DNA of 64,000 nt from NCBI RefSeq assembly GCF_028200735.1, contig NZ_JAQKPV010000003.1, forward strand, positions 62,001 through 126,000, read 5' to 3'. A program made the position numbers and the translations under genes. Shown here one piece after another: positions 7,548-18,050 of the stretch; within the stretch, counting starts at the first letter, position 1; each line of letters begins with the position of its first letter. This stretch comes from Streptomyces sp. ACA25 (GTDB taxonomy: Bacteria; Actinomycetota; Actinomycetes; Streptomycetales; Streptomycetaceae). The notes under the pieces are model-generated. The model saw only the letters and a program-made list of their open reading frames with translations. It was not told where the DNA came from and did no database searches.

Positions 7548-8507
7548 TCACGAAGTCTCCGGGACGGCACTCCAGGCGATGCCGTCGAGGATGTCGTGCT
7601 CGCTGACGAGGACCTCGCCGATGCCGGTGCGCTCCATGACCGTGCGCAGCACCAGTGCCCCGGCCGCGATCACGTCCACCCGTCCCGGGTGCATCACCGG
7701 GATCGCGGCGCGCTCGGCGTGGGTCGACGTCAGCAGCCGCTGGGTGACCTCCTGGACCTGGTCGATTCCGAGCCGGCTGTGGTGGATGGCCGCGGAGTCG
7801 TAGTGGCCGAGTCCGAGCGCGATCCCGGCGACCGTGGTCACGGATCCGGCCAGCCCGATCAGGGTCCGGGCCCCGGTCACCGGCACGCTCCGCCCGGCGG
7901 CCTCGATCGCCGTCCCGATGTCGGCGGTCATCGCGGCGATCTCACCGGGCGACGGCGGGTCGGAGATTCTCCCGTCCCGCAGCAAGTGTCGTTCGGTGAG
8001 CCGCACGCAGCCGATGTCCACGCTGCCGGCCGCCGTCACCCGGGATGCGCCGAGCACGAACTCGGTGGAGCCGCCGCCGATGTCCAGCACCAGGTACGGG
8101 GCGGCGATCCCGGCCTGGCCGGCGAGCTCCCGGGTCGCGCCGGTGAAGGACAGCCGGGCCTCCTCGTCCCCGCTGATCACCTCCGGGGTCACTGCCAGGA
8201 TCTCCCGCACGCCGCGCACGAAGTCGGCGCGGTTCTCGGCGTCCCGCGAGGCGGAGGTCGCCACGAACCGGACCCGGCCGGGCGGGATCCCGTATCCGCT
8301 GATCATCTCGGCATAGGTGCGGCAGACGGTGAGCGTCCGCTCCAGCGCGAGGGGGTCGAGCCGCCCGGTGCGGTCCACCCCCTGGCCCAGCCGGACGATC
8401 TCCATCCGCCGCTCGAGATCCGTGAGCCGGCCGGAGGCGGGGTCGAGGTCGGCGACGAGCAGCCGGATGGAATTCGTCCCGCAGTCGACCGCGGCGACCC
8501 TGGTCAT
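7548..8507 (-). CDS. Ppx/GppA-family exopolyphosphatase/pppGpp phosphatase
   Basis: A 319-residue member of the ASKHA-fold Ppx/GppA phosphatases, which hydrolyse polyphosphate and/or convert pppGpp to ppGpp. Visible motifs are the N-terminal phosphate loop AAVDCGTNSIRLLVAD, ATSASRDAENR, the SGDEEARLSFTGATREL segment with the catalytic acidic residue, and the second phosphate loop VLDIGGGSTEFVLG. The length (about 310-320) is that of short actinobacterial Ppx proteins lacking the C-terminal HD domain. ATG at 8507 overlaps the stop of the DUF501 gene by 4 nt (ATGA), implying translational coupling. Substrate preference cannot be told from sequence. Confidence 0.9.
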   Translation of the reverse strand: MTRVAAVDCGTNSIRLLVADLDPASGRLTDLERRMEIVRLGQGVDRTGRLDPLALERTLTVCRTYAEMISGYGIPPGRVRFVATSASRDAENRADFVRGVREILAVTPEVISGDEEARLSFTGATRELAGQAGIAAPYLVLDIGGGSTEFVLGASRVTAAGSVDIGCVRLTERHLLRDGRISDPPSPGEIAAMTADIGTAIEAAGRSVPVTGARTLIGLAGSVTTVAGIALGLGHYDSAAIHHSRLGIDQVQEVTQRLLTSTHAERAAIPVMHPGRVDVIAAGALVLRTVMERTGIGEVLVSEHDILDGIAWSAVPETS

Positions 8508-9115
8508 GCGTCGCCCCTCTCGCGGTGACCTTCCCGCGGCTCCGGCTTGTGATCTGGTTCACTATCTGGCGGGCCGCCCGTCCCGCTGCCCTCTCCGGCT
8601 CCCTCCGGGGTCACGCAGGGCCCCTTGCGCCACCACTCGGACAGCATGCCCAGCGCCTCGTCGCCCAGCGGGTTCACGCCGGGTCCGGCGACGAGCGAGT
8701 GCGCGACCAGGACGTGCAGGCATTTCACCCGGTCCGGCATGCCTCCCGCGCTGGGGAACCCGGCCAGCACCTCGATGGCGTCCCGGCGCGCCAGGTAGTC
8801 CTCGTGCGCGGCCCGGTACCGGGAGGCGAGCTCCGGCTCCGCGGCGAGCCGTGCGGTCATCTCCCGCATCACGCCGTTCGCTTCCAGCGTGCCGATGGCG
8901 GAGGCGGCCCGCGGGCAGGTGAGGTAGTACGTCGTCGGGAACGGGGTGCCGTCCTCCAGCCGCGGGGCGGTCTCGACCACGTCCGGGTTGCCGCACGGGC
9001 AGCGGTGCGCGATGACCCGCAACCCGCGTGGCGGCCGGCCCAGCTGACGGCGGAACGCGTCGATGTCGGCCGCGGTGGGCGGGGCGGGGTCGGTCCGGGG
9101 AGGCGGGGTTTCCAT
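8504..9115 (-). CDS. DUF501-family protein
   Basis: A 203-residue protein of the actinobacterial DUF501 family. The start at 9115 (METPPP) is chosen because the conserved domain begins soon after; the frame upstream is open but GC-driven. Features include a possible metal-binding HRCPCGNPDVVET (residues about 40-52) and TYYLTCPRAASAIGTLEANG, with a further Cys in PDRVKCLHVLVAHSLV. It has no membrane segment, and the C-terminal tail is charged and disordered. It lies between divIC and ppx/gppA and overlaps the latter by 4 nt, a conserved actinobacterial arrangement after eno. The function is unknown. Confidence 0.85.
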   Translation of the reverse strand: METPPPRTDPAPPTAADIDAFRRQLGRPPRGLRVIAHRCPCGNPDVVETAPRLEDGTPFPTTYYLTCPRAASAIGTLEANGVMREMTARLAAEPELASRYRAAHEDYLARRDAIEVLAGFPSAGGMPDRVKCLHVLVAHSLVAGPGVNPLGDEALGMLSEWWRKGPCVTPEGAGEGSGTGGPPDSEPDHKPEPREGHRERGDA

Positions 9116-9212
9116 CGGCAGCTCCTTCACAGGGGACCACCGGCAACGGCCGGCGGCGGGGCGCGGTTCTCCGGGCCGGCGGACGCGGCACGCAGGGTCC
9201 GCCGGCGGGCCG

Positions 9213-9713
9213 TCAGCGCGGCCGGTCGGCCCGGTCCACACCGTCCCAGAGGTTGTCATACCAGGGCCGCTGGGCCGCAGCCCCCCGGTGGCGGTCCCGG
9301 CGCTCCTCGTCCGCGGTATCCGGTTCGCCGGGATCCCGCGGCAGGAGGAACCCGGTCTCCCCGGGCCGCACGAAGTGCAGATGACGGCGGGCCTGCTGCT
9401 CGACGTAGGCGGGGTCCTGCCACCGTGCCTTCTCGTCGCGCAGCTCTTCCACCCGTTGACGTGCCTCCTCCGCCTGCCGCCGTTGGTCGCCGATCTCCGC
9501 GCGCTGCCCGATGTACTGCCGCAGCGGGTAGGCGAGCGCCACGATCAGGGCGCAGACGACCAGCGCCAGCAGCGCTGCCCGGCCGGTGAGCCGGCTGCGG
9601 CGGGGCGTCCGGCGCAACCGGCGGTTCTGGGCCCGGTAGACCCGGGCCGCCGCCTGCTCGCCGAGGACCTTGATCCTGGTCGTGGTGGAGAACCGGTTCC
9701 GGCCCGGGGTCAC
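9213..9713 (-). CDS. divIC: Septum formation initiator, DivIC/FtsB-like
   Basis: A 166-residue bitopic division protein. Residues 1-46 are a basic cytoplasmic tail, followed by one transmembrane helix (LLALVVCALIVALAYPL). A coiled coil rich in Glu/Arg/Gln (about 68-100) and the family-typical segment QDPAYVEQQARRHLHFVRPGE come next. It belongs to the FtsB/DivIC family that forms the FtsQ-like divisome subcomplex. The start is GTG at 9713 with GGAGG 5 nt upstream; an overlapping ATG one base earlier reads straight into TGA. It lies just downstream of eno, the usual actinobacterial order. Confidence 0.9.
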   Translation of the reverse strand: MTPGRNRFSTTTRIKVLGEQAAARVYRAQNRRLRRTPRRSRLTGRAALLALVVCALIVALAYPLRQYIGQRAEIGDQRRQAEEARQRVEELRDEKARWQDPAYVEQQARRHLHFVRPGETGFLLPRDPGEPDTADEERRDRHRGAAAQRPWYDNLWDGVDRADRPR

Positions 9714-9806
9714 ATCGCCTCCCTGGAGTCACCCGCTGTGGCCGGCTTCCGTACTGGCGCCGCGCGGGGAGCCGGCAGGTCCCGGGCGGGCAGCGGACGC
9801 AAAGCC

Positions 9807-9841
9807 GTCCCCGGCCACCGTACGTGACGGTGACCGGGGAC
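9807..9841 (-). terminator. Hairpin after enolase
   Basis: A 15-bp stem with one mismatch (arms 9807-9821 and 9827-9841, loop ACGTG) lies 60 nt past the eno stop and before divIC. It may terminate or attenuate between the two. Confidence 0.6.
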
Positions 9842-9900
9842 CGGTGGTGACGGGCAGGCAGCGGGCGCGTGCCCGGGCCCGCGCCGGACGGCTCCGCCGC

Positions 9901-11208
<1,308 letters not shown>

Positions 11209-11334
11209 TCAGCGCTCCGAGCCTAACCGTCTCCCGGTGCCTGTTGGTTCGCCCGCCCGTCGGATGGGTCGCGCGTCCCGGCAAAAGCCCAGCTCACAGG
11301 CGGGCGCATCTTTTTGTTTATGTGGTGAAGAAAA

Positions 11335-11383
11335 CCCGGGTGCGGGGCGGGACGGACTGTGTCCGCCACCCCCCGCACCCGGG
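11335..11383 (-). terminator. Terminator of rpfA
   Basis: Arms CCCGGGTGCGGGG (11335-11347) and its complement (11371-11383) enclose a loop with an inner CGGAC/GTCCG stem. In the minus direction the stem is followed by TTTTCTTC, a genuine T-rich tract that is rare here, so intrinsic termination is likely. Confidence 0.8.
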
Positions 11384-11412
11384 CACCCACCCCGCGCACG
11401 GGGCGGACCGGA

Positions 11413-12150
<738 letters not shown>

Positions 12151-12171
12151 CTACGAGGTGAGCTGTCGGGT

Positions 12172-12345
12172 TCGGGCTAGTGAGGTTGCCCGGCCGGGGC
12201 GGATCTCTCCGCTTCCGGCTTCACCCCAAGCCGTTCCGGACCGCGGTCCGGGGACGGCACTTACCTGGGTCCCCCGCTCCTGCCTTCGGTGGTGCGCTGG
12301 TGCGTTCTCCGGGGCGGCGGCAGGATTCGGCGTGCGACCCGGAGA
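12172..12345 (-). ncRNA. ydaO-type c-di-AMP riboswitch in the rpfA leader
   Basis: The minus-strand leader contains the hallmark elements of the ydaO/yuaA class in order: GCCGAATCCTGCC near 12330, GGCAGGAGCGGGGGACCCA near 12280, and TTGGGGTGAA near 12230. The leader ends near GGGCAACCTCACTAGCCC. Actinobacterial rpf genes are known to be controlled by this switch (established for S. coelicolor rpfA). Downstream, CTCACC (12162-12157) can pair with GGTGAG (12145-12140), forming a hairpin directly abutting the AAGGA Shine-Dalgarno; this may be part of the expression platform (inference). Boundaries are approximate. Confidence 0.88.
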
Positions 12346-12368
12346 GCCCGACTGGACGAGCGATGGCG

Positions 12369-12397
12369 ACACTAGGCACAGAGCGGTCACGATTCAA
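12369..12397 (-). promoter_or_regulatory. Probable rpfA promoter
   Basis: On the minus strand TTGAAT (12397-12392) and TAGTGT (12374-12369) are separated by 17 bp, placing the start near 12362. That is a leader of about 230 nt that includes the whole riboswitch. Confidence 0.6.
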
Positions 12398-12560
12398 GAA
12401 CGATGAAGATCACGGGCGCGCCTGGACTTGACGGCCGAAGTGGTTCGTCTTCGCAGGTCAAGCCACACGCGGACCTATCGCACAAACAGAACACTCCCGG
12501 CGTAAGCCGAGATGATGGTCACACCGACAAGGCGTCGATATCGCTCTGACCGCTGGGAAT

Positions 12561-13574
12561 CTAACGCGCCGTAATGTCCAGGTTGAGCGATTGACCCGGC
12601 AATATGTGATCCGGATTGTCCCCAATGACCGATTCATTCGCCTGGTACAGAGCGGGCCAGCCACCGGCCAGAGCACGCTCGGCCGCGATGTCCGAGAGCG
12701 AATCACCCGGCAGAACCTCGTAGGCACCGGTCTCCTCCTCGACACCGGGTTCCGCCACCCCGGGCTTCCGCTCCTCCCCGCGATCCGCGTGACGGGCCTC
12801 ACCGGACTCCTCCGCCCGGCCGGACTCCTCCTCGGCCGGAGTCCCCCGGTGCTTCCCGCCCGCGCGTTCCCCGGACGGGTCACCGTCCTGCGCGGCGGAG
12901 GCCTCCCCCGCGCCCCCGTCGACGTCCTCCTCCGGCTCCCCGGCCGCGTCACGGGCCGGCCCGGCCCCCTCGGCGGCCCCGGCCGCGCCGGGCTCCTCCG
13001 CCGGCTTCCGGTCCCCGGCACCCGGCAGCACCTCGCCGTCCCGGCTCTGCGCCTCCTGGGTGCCGCGTTCCCCGTCCGTGCCGCCGGGCGCCGCTTCGGC
13101 ACCGGTCGTGCCGTCCGTCCCGCCGGAACCACCCGGCTCCACTCCGGCAGCGGACTCCTCCGCGTGCTCCTCCACGGTGCCCGCCCGCGCCGCGCGGTGC
13201 TCCTGCGACAGGCCGGTGCCCAGCGAGCAGCTGGGGAAGGCACGCAGGCCCTGCTCGGCGAGAATCCGCTCGGCCACCTCGATCTGCTGACTACGGCTGG
13301 CCAGGTCGGGGCGGTCGGCGAACTCCTTGCCGCCGAACTCCTCCCACAGGCTCAGCGGCAGCTGAAGCCCGCCGTAGTACCCGTTGCCGGTGTCCGCGCT
13401 CCATGCCCCGTCACTTTCACAGGTGGCGACGGCGTCCCAAGTCTCCCCGGTGGCGGCTTGGGCAGCACCCGCTCCCAGCAATGGCAGCGCGAGCCCGGCA
13501 CTCGTCACCCCCGCGGTGACGAGAAAAGCAGGAGCCTGGCGAGGGCGACGATGACGGCCGGTCCCGGAGAGCAT
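12561..13574 (-). CDS. Second resuscitation-promoting factor with long linker and LysM
   Basis: A 337-residue secreted Rpf paralogue. A signal peptide (residues 1-38, MLSGTGRHRR...AQA) is followed by the Rpf domain (about 39-115) with ETWDAVATCESDGAWSADTGNGYYGGLQL and a disulfide Cys in FPSCSLG. A very long acidic, Glu/Gly/Ala-rich linker (about 125-280) replaces the QSAPK repeats of the neighbour. A C-terminal LysM (LPGDSLSDIAAERA...DHILPGQSLNL) binds peptidoglycan. ATG at 13574 has GAGAGG upstream. It lies upstream of rpfA with a gap holding the rpfA promoter and riboswitch. I see no riboswitch before this copy, so the two paralogues are regulated differently. Confidence 0.9.
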   Translation of the reverse strand: MLSGTGRHRRPRQAPAFLVTAGVTSAGLALPLLGAGAAQAATGETWDAVATCESDGAWSADTGNGYYGGLQLPLSLWEEFGGKEFADRPDLASRSQQIEVAERILAEQGLRAFPSCSLGTGLSQEHRAARAGTVEEHAEESAAGVEPGGSGGTDGTTGAEAAPGGTDGERGTQEAQSRDGEVLPGAGDRKPAEEPGAAGAAEGAGPARDAAGEPEEDVDGGAGEASAAQDGDPSGERAGGKHRGTPAEEESGRAEESGEARHADRGEERKPGVAEPGVEEETGAYEVLPGDSLSDIAAERALAGGWPALYQANESVIGDNPDHILPGQSLNLDITAR

Positions 13575-13690
13575 CTGGGGCCTCTCATGTGTGCAGAGTT
13601 ACGGTCGAGGGCTGAACCTAGCCCGGTCACAGGGTGGATCACAACCCGGTCCCGCGAGTATCACGTACAGATCACACTGCTGACTTACCG

Positions 13691-14971
13691 TCACTTCTCC
13701 TTCGTGAACTCCACCGGCAGTGACCGCAGTCCGCGCATGATGAGTCCCCCGCGCCATTGCAACTGCTCAGGATCCACCGCGAGTCGCATGTCGGGCAGCC
13801 TGCCCAGCAGCCGCGTCAGCGCCGTGCGGGCCTCCAGCCGGGCCAGCGGAGCACCGAGACAGTAGTGACTCCCGTGCCCGTACCCCAGATGCGGGTTGTC
13901 CCGCCTCCCCAGGTCCAACCGGTCGGGCTCACCGAAGCGTTCGGGGTCCCGATCCGCGGCCGCCAGTACGACCAGCACGGGCTCCCCCCGCTCCACCCGC
14001 TGCCCGCCCAGCAGCAACGGCTCCGTGGCGAACCGCCACGTCGCGAGCTCCACCGGCCCGTCGAACCGCAGCAGCTCCTCGACCGCCGTGTCCACCAGCC
14101 GGTCGTCCCCCTCCGCCACCGCCCGCTGGAAACGCTCCCGTTCCGCCGGCGCCCGCAGCAGCGCGCAGGTCCCGTTGCCGATGAGGTTGACGGTGGTCTC
14201 GAACCCGGCGAACAGCAGAATGAAAGCCATCGCCGCCGCCTCCTCCTCGGACAACTGCTCCCCGCGGTCGGACGCCCGGACCAGCCCGGACAGCAGATCG
14301 TCCCCCGGTTCCCCGCGCTTGCGGTGGATCAGCTCGGTCAGATAGGCGCGGATCTTCTTCACGGCCCGCCCCACTCCGCCGCGCCGTCCCGAGGTGTGCA
14401 GCATCATCCCCGCCCACTCCCGGAAGTCCTCCTGGTCCTCGGCGGGCACCCCCAGCAGGTCACAGATCGCATAGATCGGCAGCGGAAACGCCAGATCATG
14501 CAGCAGATCCGCCTCACCCCGGCCCGCGAACCGGTCGATCAGGGCATCAGTCAGCTCCCGCACCCGCGGCTCGAACTCCGCCACCCGGCGCGGCGTGAAC
14601 GCCCGCGAAACCAGCCGCCGAAGCCGGGTGTGGTCCGGGGGATCGATGTTCAGCAGGTGCGTCATCACATTGGCGCTGCGCTCCCCCGGGATGCCCACCC
14701 GGCCCTGACCGTGCGCCGCCGCGCTGTGCCGCGCCGGATCCTTGCTCAGCCGTGGGTCCGCCAACGCCTGCCGCGCGTCCGGGTACCGGGTCACCAGCCA
14801 GGCCGAGACCCCGCTGGGCAACACCGCCCGGTGCACCGGCGCGTGCTCGCGCAGCCAGGCGTACGCCGGGTAGGGGTCGGCGCCGAACTCCCGGGTGAAG
14901 AGCGCGGGCATCGCAGGGACAGGACAACCGGAGGACGGCGCACCGGGCACCGCCGAAGAGGGATCACGCAC
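13691..14971 (-). CDS. Cytochrome P450
   Basis: A 426-residue soluble bacterial class I P450 monooxygenase. The I-helix oxygen-binding motif is LLFAGFETT, the K-helix ExxR is within VEELLR, and the haem-ligand loop is GYGHGSHYCLGAPLAR with the Cys thiolate. HLLNIDPPDHTRLRRLVSRAFTP is the usual C-helix region. GTG at 14971 is taken as start, 9 nt after the stop of the histidine kinase gene, with which it almost certainly forms one transcript; the Shine-Dalgarno is weak, so coupling is likely. No ferredoxin or biosynthetic cluster is adjacent, so the substrate is unknown. Confidence 0.92.
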   Translation of the reverse strand: MRDPSSAVPGAPSSGCPVPAMPALFTREFGADPYPAYAWLREHAPVHRAVLPSGVSAWLVTRYPDARQALADPRLSKDPARHSAAAHGQGRVGIPGERSANVMTHLLNIDPPDHTRLRRLVSRAFTPRRVAEFEPRVRELTDALIDRFAGRGEADLLHDLAFPLPIYAICDLLGVPAEDQEDFREWAGMMLHTSGRRGGVGRAVKKIRAYLTELIHRKRGEPGDDLLSGLVRASDRGEQLSEEEAAAMAFILLFAGFETTVNLIGNGTCALLRAPAERERFQRAVAEGDDRLVDTAVEELLRFDGPVELATWRFATEPLLLGGQRVERGEPVLVVLAAADRDPERFGEPDRLDLGRRDNPHLGYGHGSHYCLGAPLARLEARTALTRLLGRLPDMRLAVDPEQLQWRGGLIMRGLRSLPVEFTKEK

Positions 14972-14980
14972 GGTGCGAAA

Positions 14981-16339
14981 CTAACCGGCGACCGGCTCCG
15001 GCCGCCCGTCCGGGATCACCGCGGACACCCGGAAACCCCCCGCCTCCGTCGGTCCCGACACGAAACCGCCCCCCAGCGCCGACACCCGCTCCCGCATGCC
15101 CAGCAGACCGTTGCCCCCGCTCGGCAGCCCCATCCCGGCCTCGCTGCCCGGCTCCGCCCCCGCGGGCGCCTCGTTCTGCACCAGCACCGCCACCTCACCC
15201 GCCCGGTGCGCCACCCGCACCCGGACCTCCGCCCCCGACGCGTGCTTGTGCACGTTCGTCAGCGCCTCCTGCACCAGCCGGAACGCCGTCCGTTCCACAT
15301 GCGCCCCGTACAGGCGCGGTTCGCCCTCCACCGCCAGCTCCACCACCATCCCGGCATCCCGGGACTGCTCCACCAGCGCCGCCAGCTCCCCCAGAGACGG
15401 CCCCTCGACGCGGTCCGTCACCGGCGGTCCCGCCACCTGCCGCTCCACCTGACGCGGGACGCCGGGCACCCCGGCGCCGGAGTCCTCGCCCGGCCCGGCC
15501 GGCCCGGTACGCACCGGCTTGCGGTCCTCGGTCCGCAGCACACCGAGCATCGTGCGCAGCTCCGTCAGCGCCTGTCTGCCCATGTCCCCGACCAGTTCGG
15601 CGTTTTTCGACGCCTGCTGCGGGTCCCGCAGCGCCACCGCCTGGAGCGCCGCCGCGTGCACCACCATCAACGACACCCGGTGCGCCACCACATCGTGCAT
15701 CTCCCGGGCAATACGGGTCCGCTCCTCGCGCCGCGCCCACTCGGCCCGCTCCTCCGCCCGCTCGGCCAGCAGCGCCAGCTCCCGCTCCAGGCCGTCGGCA
15801 CGCTCCCGCAGCGACTCCACCAGCCGCCGCCGCGCCCGCACATACATCCCGAGGAGCACCGGCGGCACCACGGAGACGATGGCGAACAGCGAGGCCACCA
15901 GGAGCGTGAACCACAGCGGCGCCGCGTGGGGGGCGTCCGCCCCGTGGTACATCGCCAGATACATGATGATCATGACGCCTGCGCCGACCATCCCCGCGAG
16001 GGCAGCGATGATGCGCCGGGGCGCCTCGGTGGTGGCCAGGGTGTACAGGCCGATCATCGCCAGGGTGCTGCCCATCTGGGCGGGCACCACCGCGATCGCT
16101 ACGAGTATCACGGCTACCGGCCACTGGCGCCGCACGATGAGCGAGCCCCCGGCCAGCGCCCCCAGACCGACCACCAACGGCACCGGCAGGCCGGTGCGCT
16201 GGGCGAAACTGAGGCCCTGCAAGGCACACTCCAGCGCCGATACCGTGGCCAGCCCCGCATCCAGCACCGCACTCCGGCGCCGGGGCCACCACCCCCACCC
16301 CGCCTGCCGCTCCGTCCTGTCCGCCCCCGTGTCCGTCAT
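14981..16339 (-). CDS. Orphan sensor histidine kinase (NarL/DesK type)
   Basis: A 452-residue membrane kinase. Residues about 25-170 contain roughly six hydrophobic helices, followed by a coiled coil (LVESLRERADGLERELALLAERAEER). The HisKA_3 dimerisation/phosphoacceptor segment is REERTRIAREMHDVVAHRVS. A Pro/Gly-rich insert of about 45 residues separates this from the HATPase domain with EALTNVHKHA (N box) and GNGLLGMRERV (G box). ATG at 16339 is chosen; a start 9 codons upstream is possible. This subfamily normally sits beside a LuxR-type response regulator, but here its only partner is the P450. An orphan NarL-type regulator lies at 62174-62932; any pairing is speculative. Confidence 0.9.
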   Translation of the reverse strand: MTDTGADRTERQAGWGWWPRRRSAVLDAGLATVSALECALQGLSFAQRTGLPVPLVVGLGALAGGSLIVRRQWPVAVILVAIAVVPAQMGSTLAMIGLYTLATTEAPRRIIAALAGMVGAGVMIIMYLAMYHGADAPHAAPLWFTLLVASLFAIVSVVPPVLLGMYVRARRRLVESLRERADGLERELALLAERAEERAEWARREERTRIAREMHDVVAHRVSLMVVHAAALQAVALRDPQQASKNAELVGDMGRQALTELRTMLGVLRTEDRKPVRTGPAGPGEDSGAGVPGVPRQVERQVAGPPVTDRVEGPSLGELAALVEQSRDAGMVVELAVEGEPRLYGAHVERTAFRLVQEALTNVHKHASGAEVRVRVAHRAGEVAVLVQNEAPAGAEPGSEAGMGLPSGGNGLLGMRERVSALGGGFVSGPTEAGGFRVSAVIPDGRPEPVAG

Positions 16340-16625
16340 GACGACCAGACTACGGCCGGGGTCCACCCGTTTTCACAGCGGTGCGGGGCATTCCGGCGCT
16401 GTCGGAACAGCTCGCGGGAGCCGGTCACCCGGGTCGGTGAACCGCTCACGGAGAGCTCCGGGAAACGTCGCCGGAACCAGGAAGCAACCGTCGTGGTGCG
16501 TGGGGTGCGCGATCCCTCCGGCGGCACCGTGAGGTCCATGCCGGTCGTCTCGAGGGCAGGTGGGCTGGCATAGTGTGGGGTGCCGGGGCGGCGACCGGGT
16601 TCATGCTCGGTCGAGTCGGCCTCGA

Positions 16626-16696
16626 TCCGCCGTGGTGTAATGGCAGCACGAGGGACTTTGACTCCCTTTGTCCAGGTTCGAGTCCTGGCGGCGGAG
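16626..16696 (+). tRNA. tRNA-Gln (anticodon UUG)
   Basis: Acceptor arms TCCGCCG (16626-16632) and CGGCGGA (16689-16695) pair fully, with discriminator G. The anticodon stem GGGA/TCCC (with a closing pair) surrounds CTTTGAC, so the anticodon is UUG (reads CAA). The T arm is CCAGG-TTCGAGT-CCTGG. CCA is not encoded. The 280 bp between it and the kinase start hold nothing else I can identify. Confidence 0.93.
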
Positions 16697-16784
16697 CTTC
16701 TTTCCCGCGTGCGGAGTGGCCTCTTCCCGCCACTCGCTCCTTTGTTTCTCGCCCCTTGTGGCGCTTGCGTCCCGGCCCGGCCGG

Positions 16785-18050
16785 TCAGGTGAGGCGGCCG
16801 AGCTGCCGCAGGCAGAGCTGCTCGTCGGCCCACAGCTGGGCCACCACCGAGTCGTACGGCCCTCGCTCGCGCGTGAACTCCTGCGCCAGACGCTGGATTT
16901 CAGGGAGCGCGCGGGCGTACCGGCCGGTGTCCAGCAGGGTGGCCGCGTAGTGCTTGCGCAGGGTGCGGACCACCGTGGATGCTTCGCCGTACTGCGCCAC
17001 GGCCAGGGGCAGCGCCCGGCTGAGGAGATCGGCGACCTGGTCGTACTCCCCGTCCGCCAGCAGGCCCTTCACCCGGCCGACGAGTGTGCTGAGGTCGGGT
17101 GCATGCGGGTGGCGACGGGCGGGCCACGGAGCCATCGGGTGGCGGAAGGGCCTCGTGGGGTCCATCGGCCGGTCGGGGGCCGAGCGGGGGTCCGGGCCGG
17201 GGAGCATGGGCATGAGCGCGGCGTGCACCTCGTACGCGTCGGCGGGCCGTTCTTCCGGGGTCCTGGCCATCATCCGGTGTACGAGGCCCGCCAGCTGCTC
17301 GGGAACCTCGGGACGCAGCCGGAGGAGGGGAACCGGCTCCTCGTGGAGCTTCTTGTAGAGGAGACCTGCCGCGTTCGGGGCGGTGTAGGGGTGCCGGCCG
17401 GTGAGCAGCTCGAAGCCGATGGTGCCCAGTGCGTAGAGATCGGCCGCAGGGCCGACCGGCGGGCCGCCGAGGGCCTGTTCGGGGGCCATGTAGACGGGTG
17501 TGCCGAGGAGGCTGCCGGTGCGGGTGAGCCGGGTGTCCTCGAGGTCACCGCGGACGGCGGCGATCCCCAGGTCGAGGACGGTGACCCGGCCGTCGGGGCG
17601 GACCATGACGTTGCCGGGCTTCAGGTCGCGGTGGATGACCCCGACCGCGTGCACGGCGACAAGGGCCGAGCTGAGCTGGGCGAGGACCGCGACGGCCCAG
17701 GCCCAGGGGTAGGGGTCGTTCTCGGCGAGGTGGTCCCCGAGGTCGCTGCCCTCGATGAGCTGCATGACGAGGAAGAGCTCATCGCCGTCGCGTCCGGCGT
17801 CATGGACGGCGACGAGCCCGGGGTGGTCGATGCGGGCGGTGGCCCGGCTCTCCCGGAGGAAGCGGCGGCGCAGCTCTTCGGGGTCGGTGGTCCCGGACAG
17901 GGAGGCCATCCGGTCGGCGTGCAGCAGCTTGACGGCGATGCGCCGGCCGCCGAGCGCGGTGTCGCGCCCGGCCCACACCTCTCCCATGCCGCCCTTGCCG
18001 AGGGGTTCGGCGAGCTCGTAGCGGCCGCCGATCACGCGGGGCGCGCTCAC
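16785..18050 (-). CDS. Serine/threonine protein kinase, soluble
   Basis: A 421-residue Hanks-type kinase. The kinase domain (residues about 8-260) shows LGKGGMGEVWAG, the Lys in IAVKLLHA, HRDLKPGNVMV, a DLG (not DFG) metal motif in VTVLDLGIAAV, and GTPVYMAPEQ. There is no transmembrane segment. After a Pro-rich linker, residues about 315-420 form a helical, tetratricopeptide-like tail (LLADGEYDQVADLLSRAL...LDTGRYARALPEIQRL). The GTG start at 18050 overlaps the stop of the upstream membrane-protein gene (GTGA). An ORF start at 18377 would read through that gene in the wrong frame. The target is unknown; the coupled membrane protein is an obvious candidate partner. Confidence 0.92.
   Translation of the reverse strand: MSAPRVIGGRYELAEPLGKGGMGEVWAGRDTALGGRRIAVKLLHADRMASLSGTTDPEELRRRFLRESRATARIDHPGLVAVHDAGRDGDELFLVMQLIEGSDLGDHLAENDPYPWAWAVAVLAQLSSALVAVHAVGVIHRDLKPGNVMVRPDGRVTVLDLGIAAVRGDLEDTRLTRTGSLLGTPVYMAPEQALGGPPVGPAADLYALGTIGFELLTGRHPYTAPNAAGLLYKKLHEEPVPLLRLRPEVPEQLAGLVHRMMARTPEERPADAYEVHAALMPMLPGPDPRSAPDRPMDPTRPFRHPMAPWPARRHPHAPDLSTLVGRVKGLLADGEYDQVADLLSRALPLAVAQYGEASTVVRTLRKHYAATLLDTGRYARALPEIQRLAQEFTRERGPYDSVVAQLWADEQLCLRQLGRLT

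Noticed and set aside
13600..13690. Several TCAC/TCACA motifs upstream of the second rpf gene as Crp or MtrA sites
   Set aside because: Spacing is 12 bp or irregular, and symmetry does not match either known consensus.
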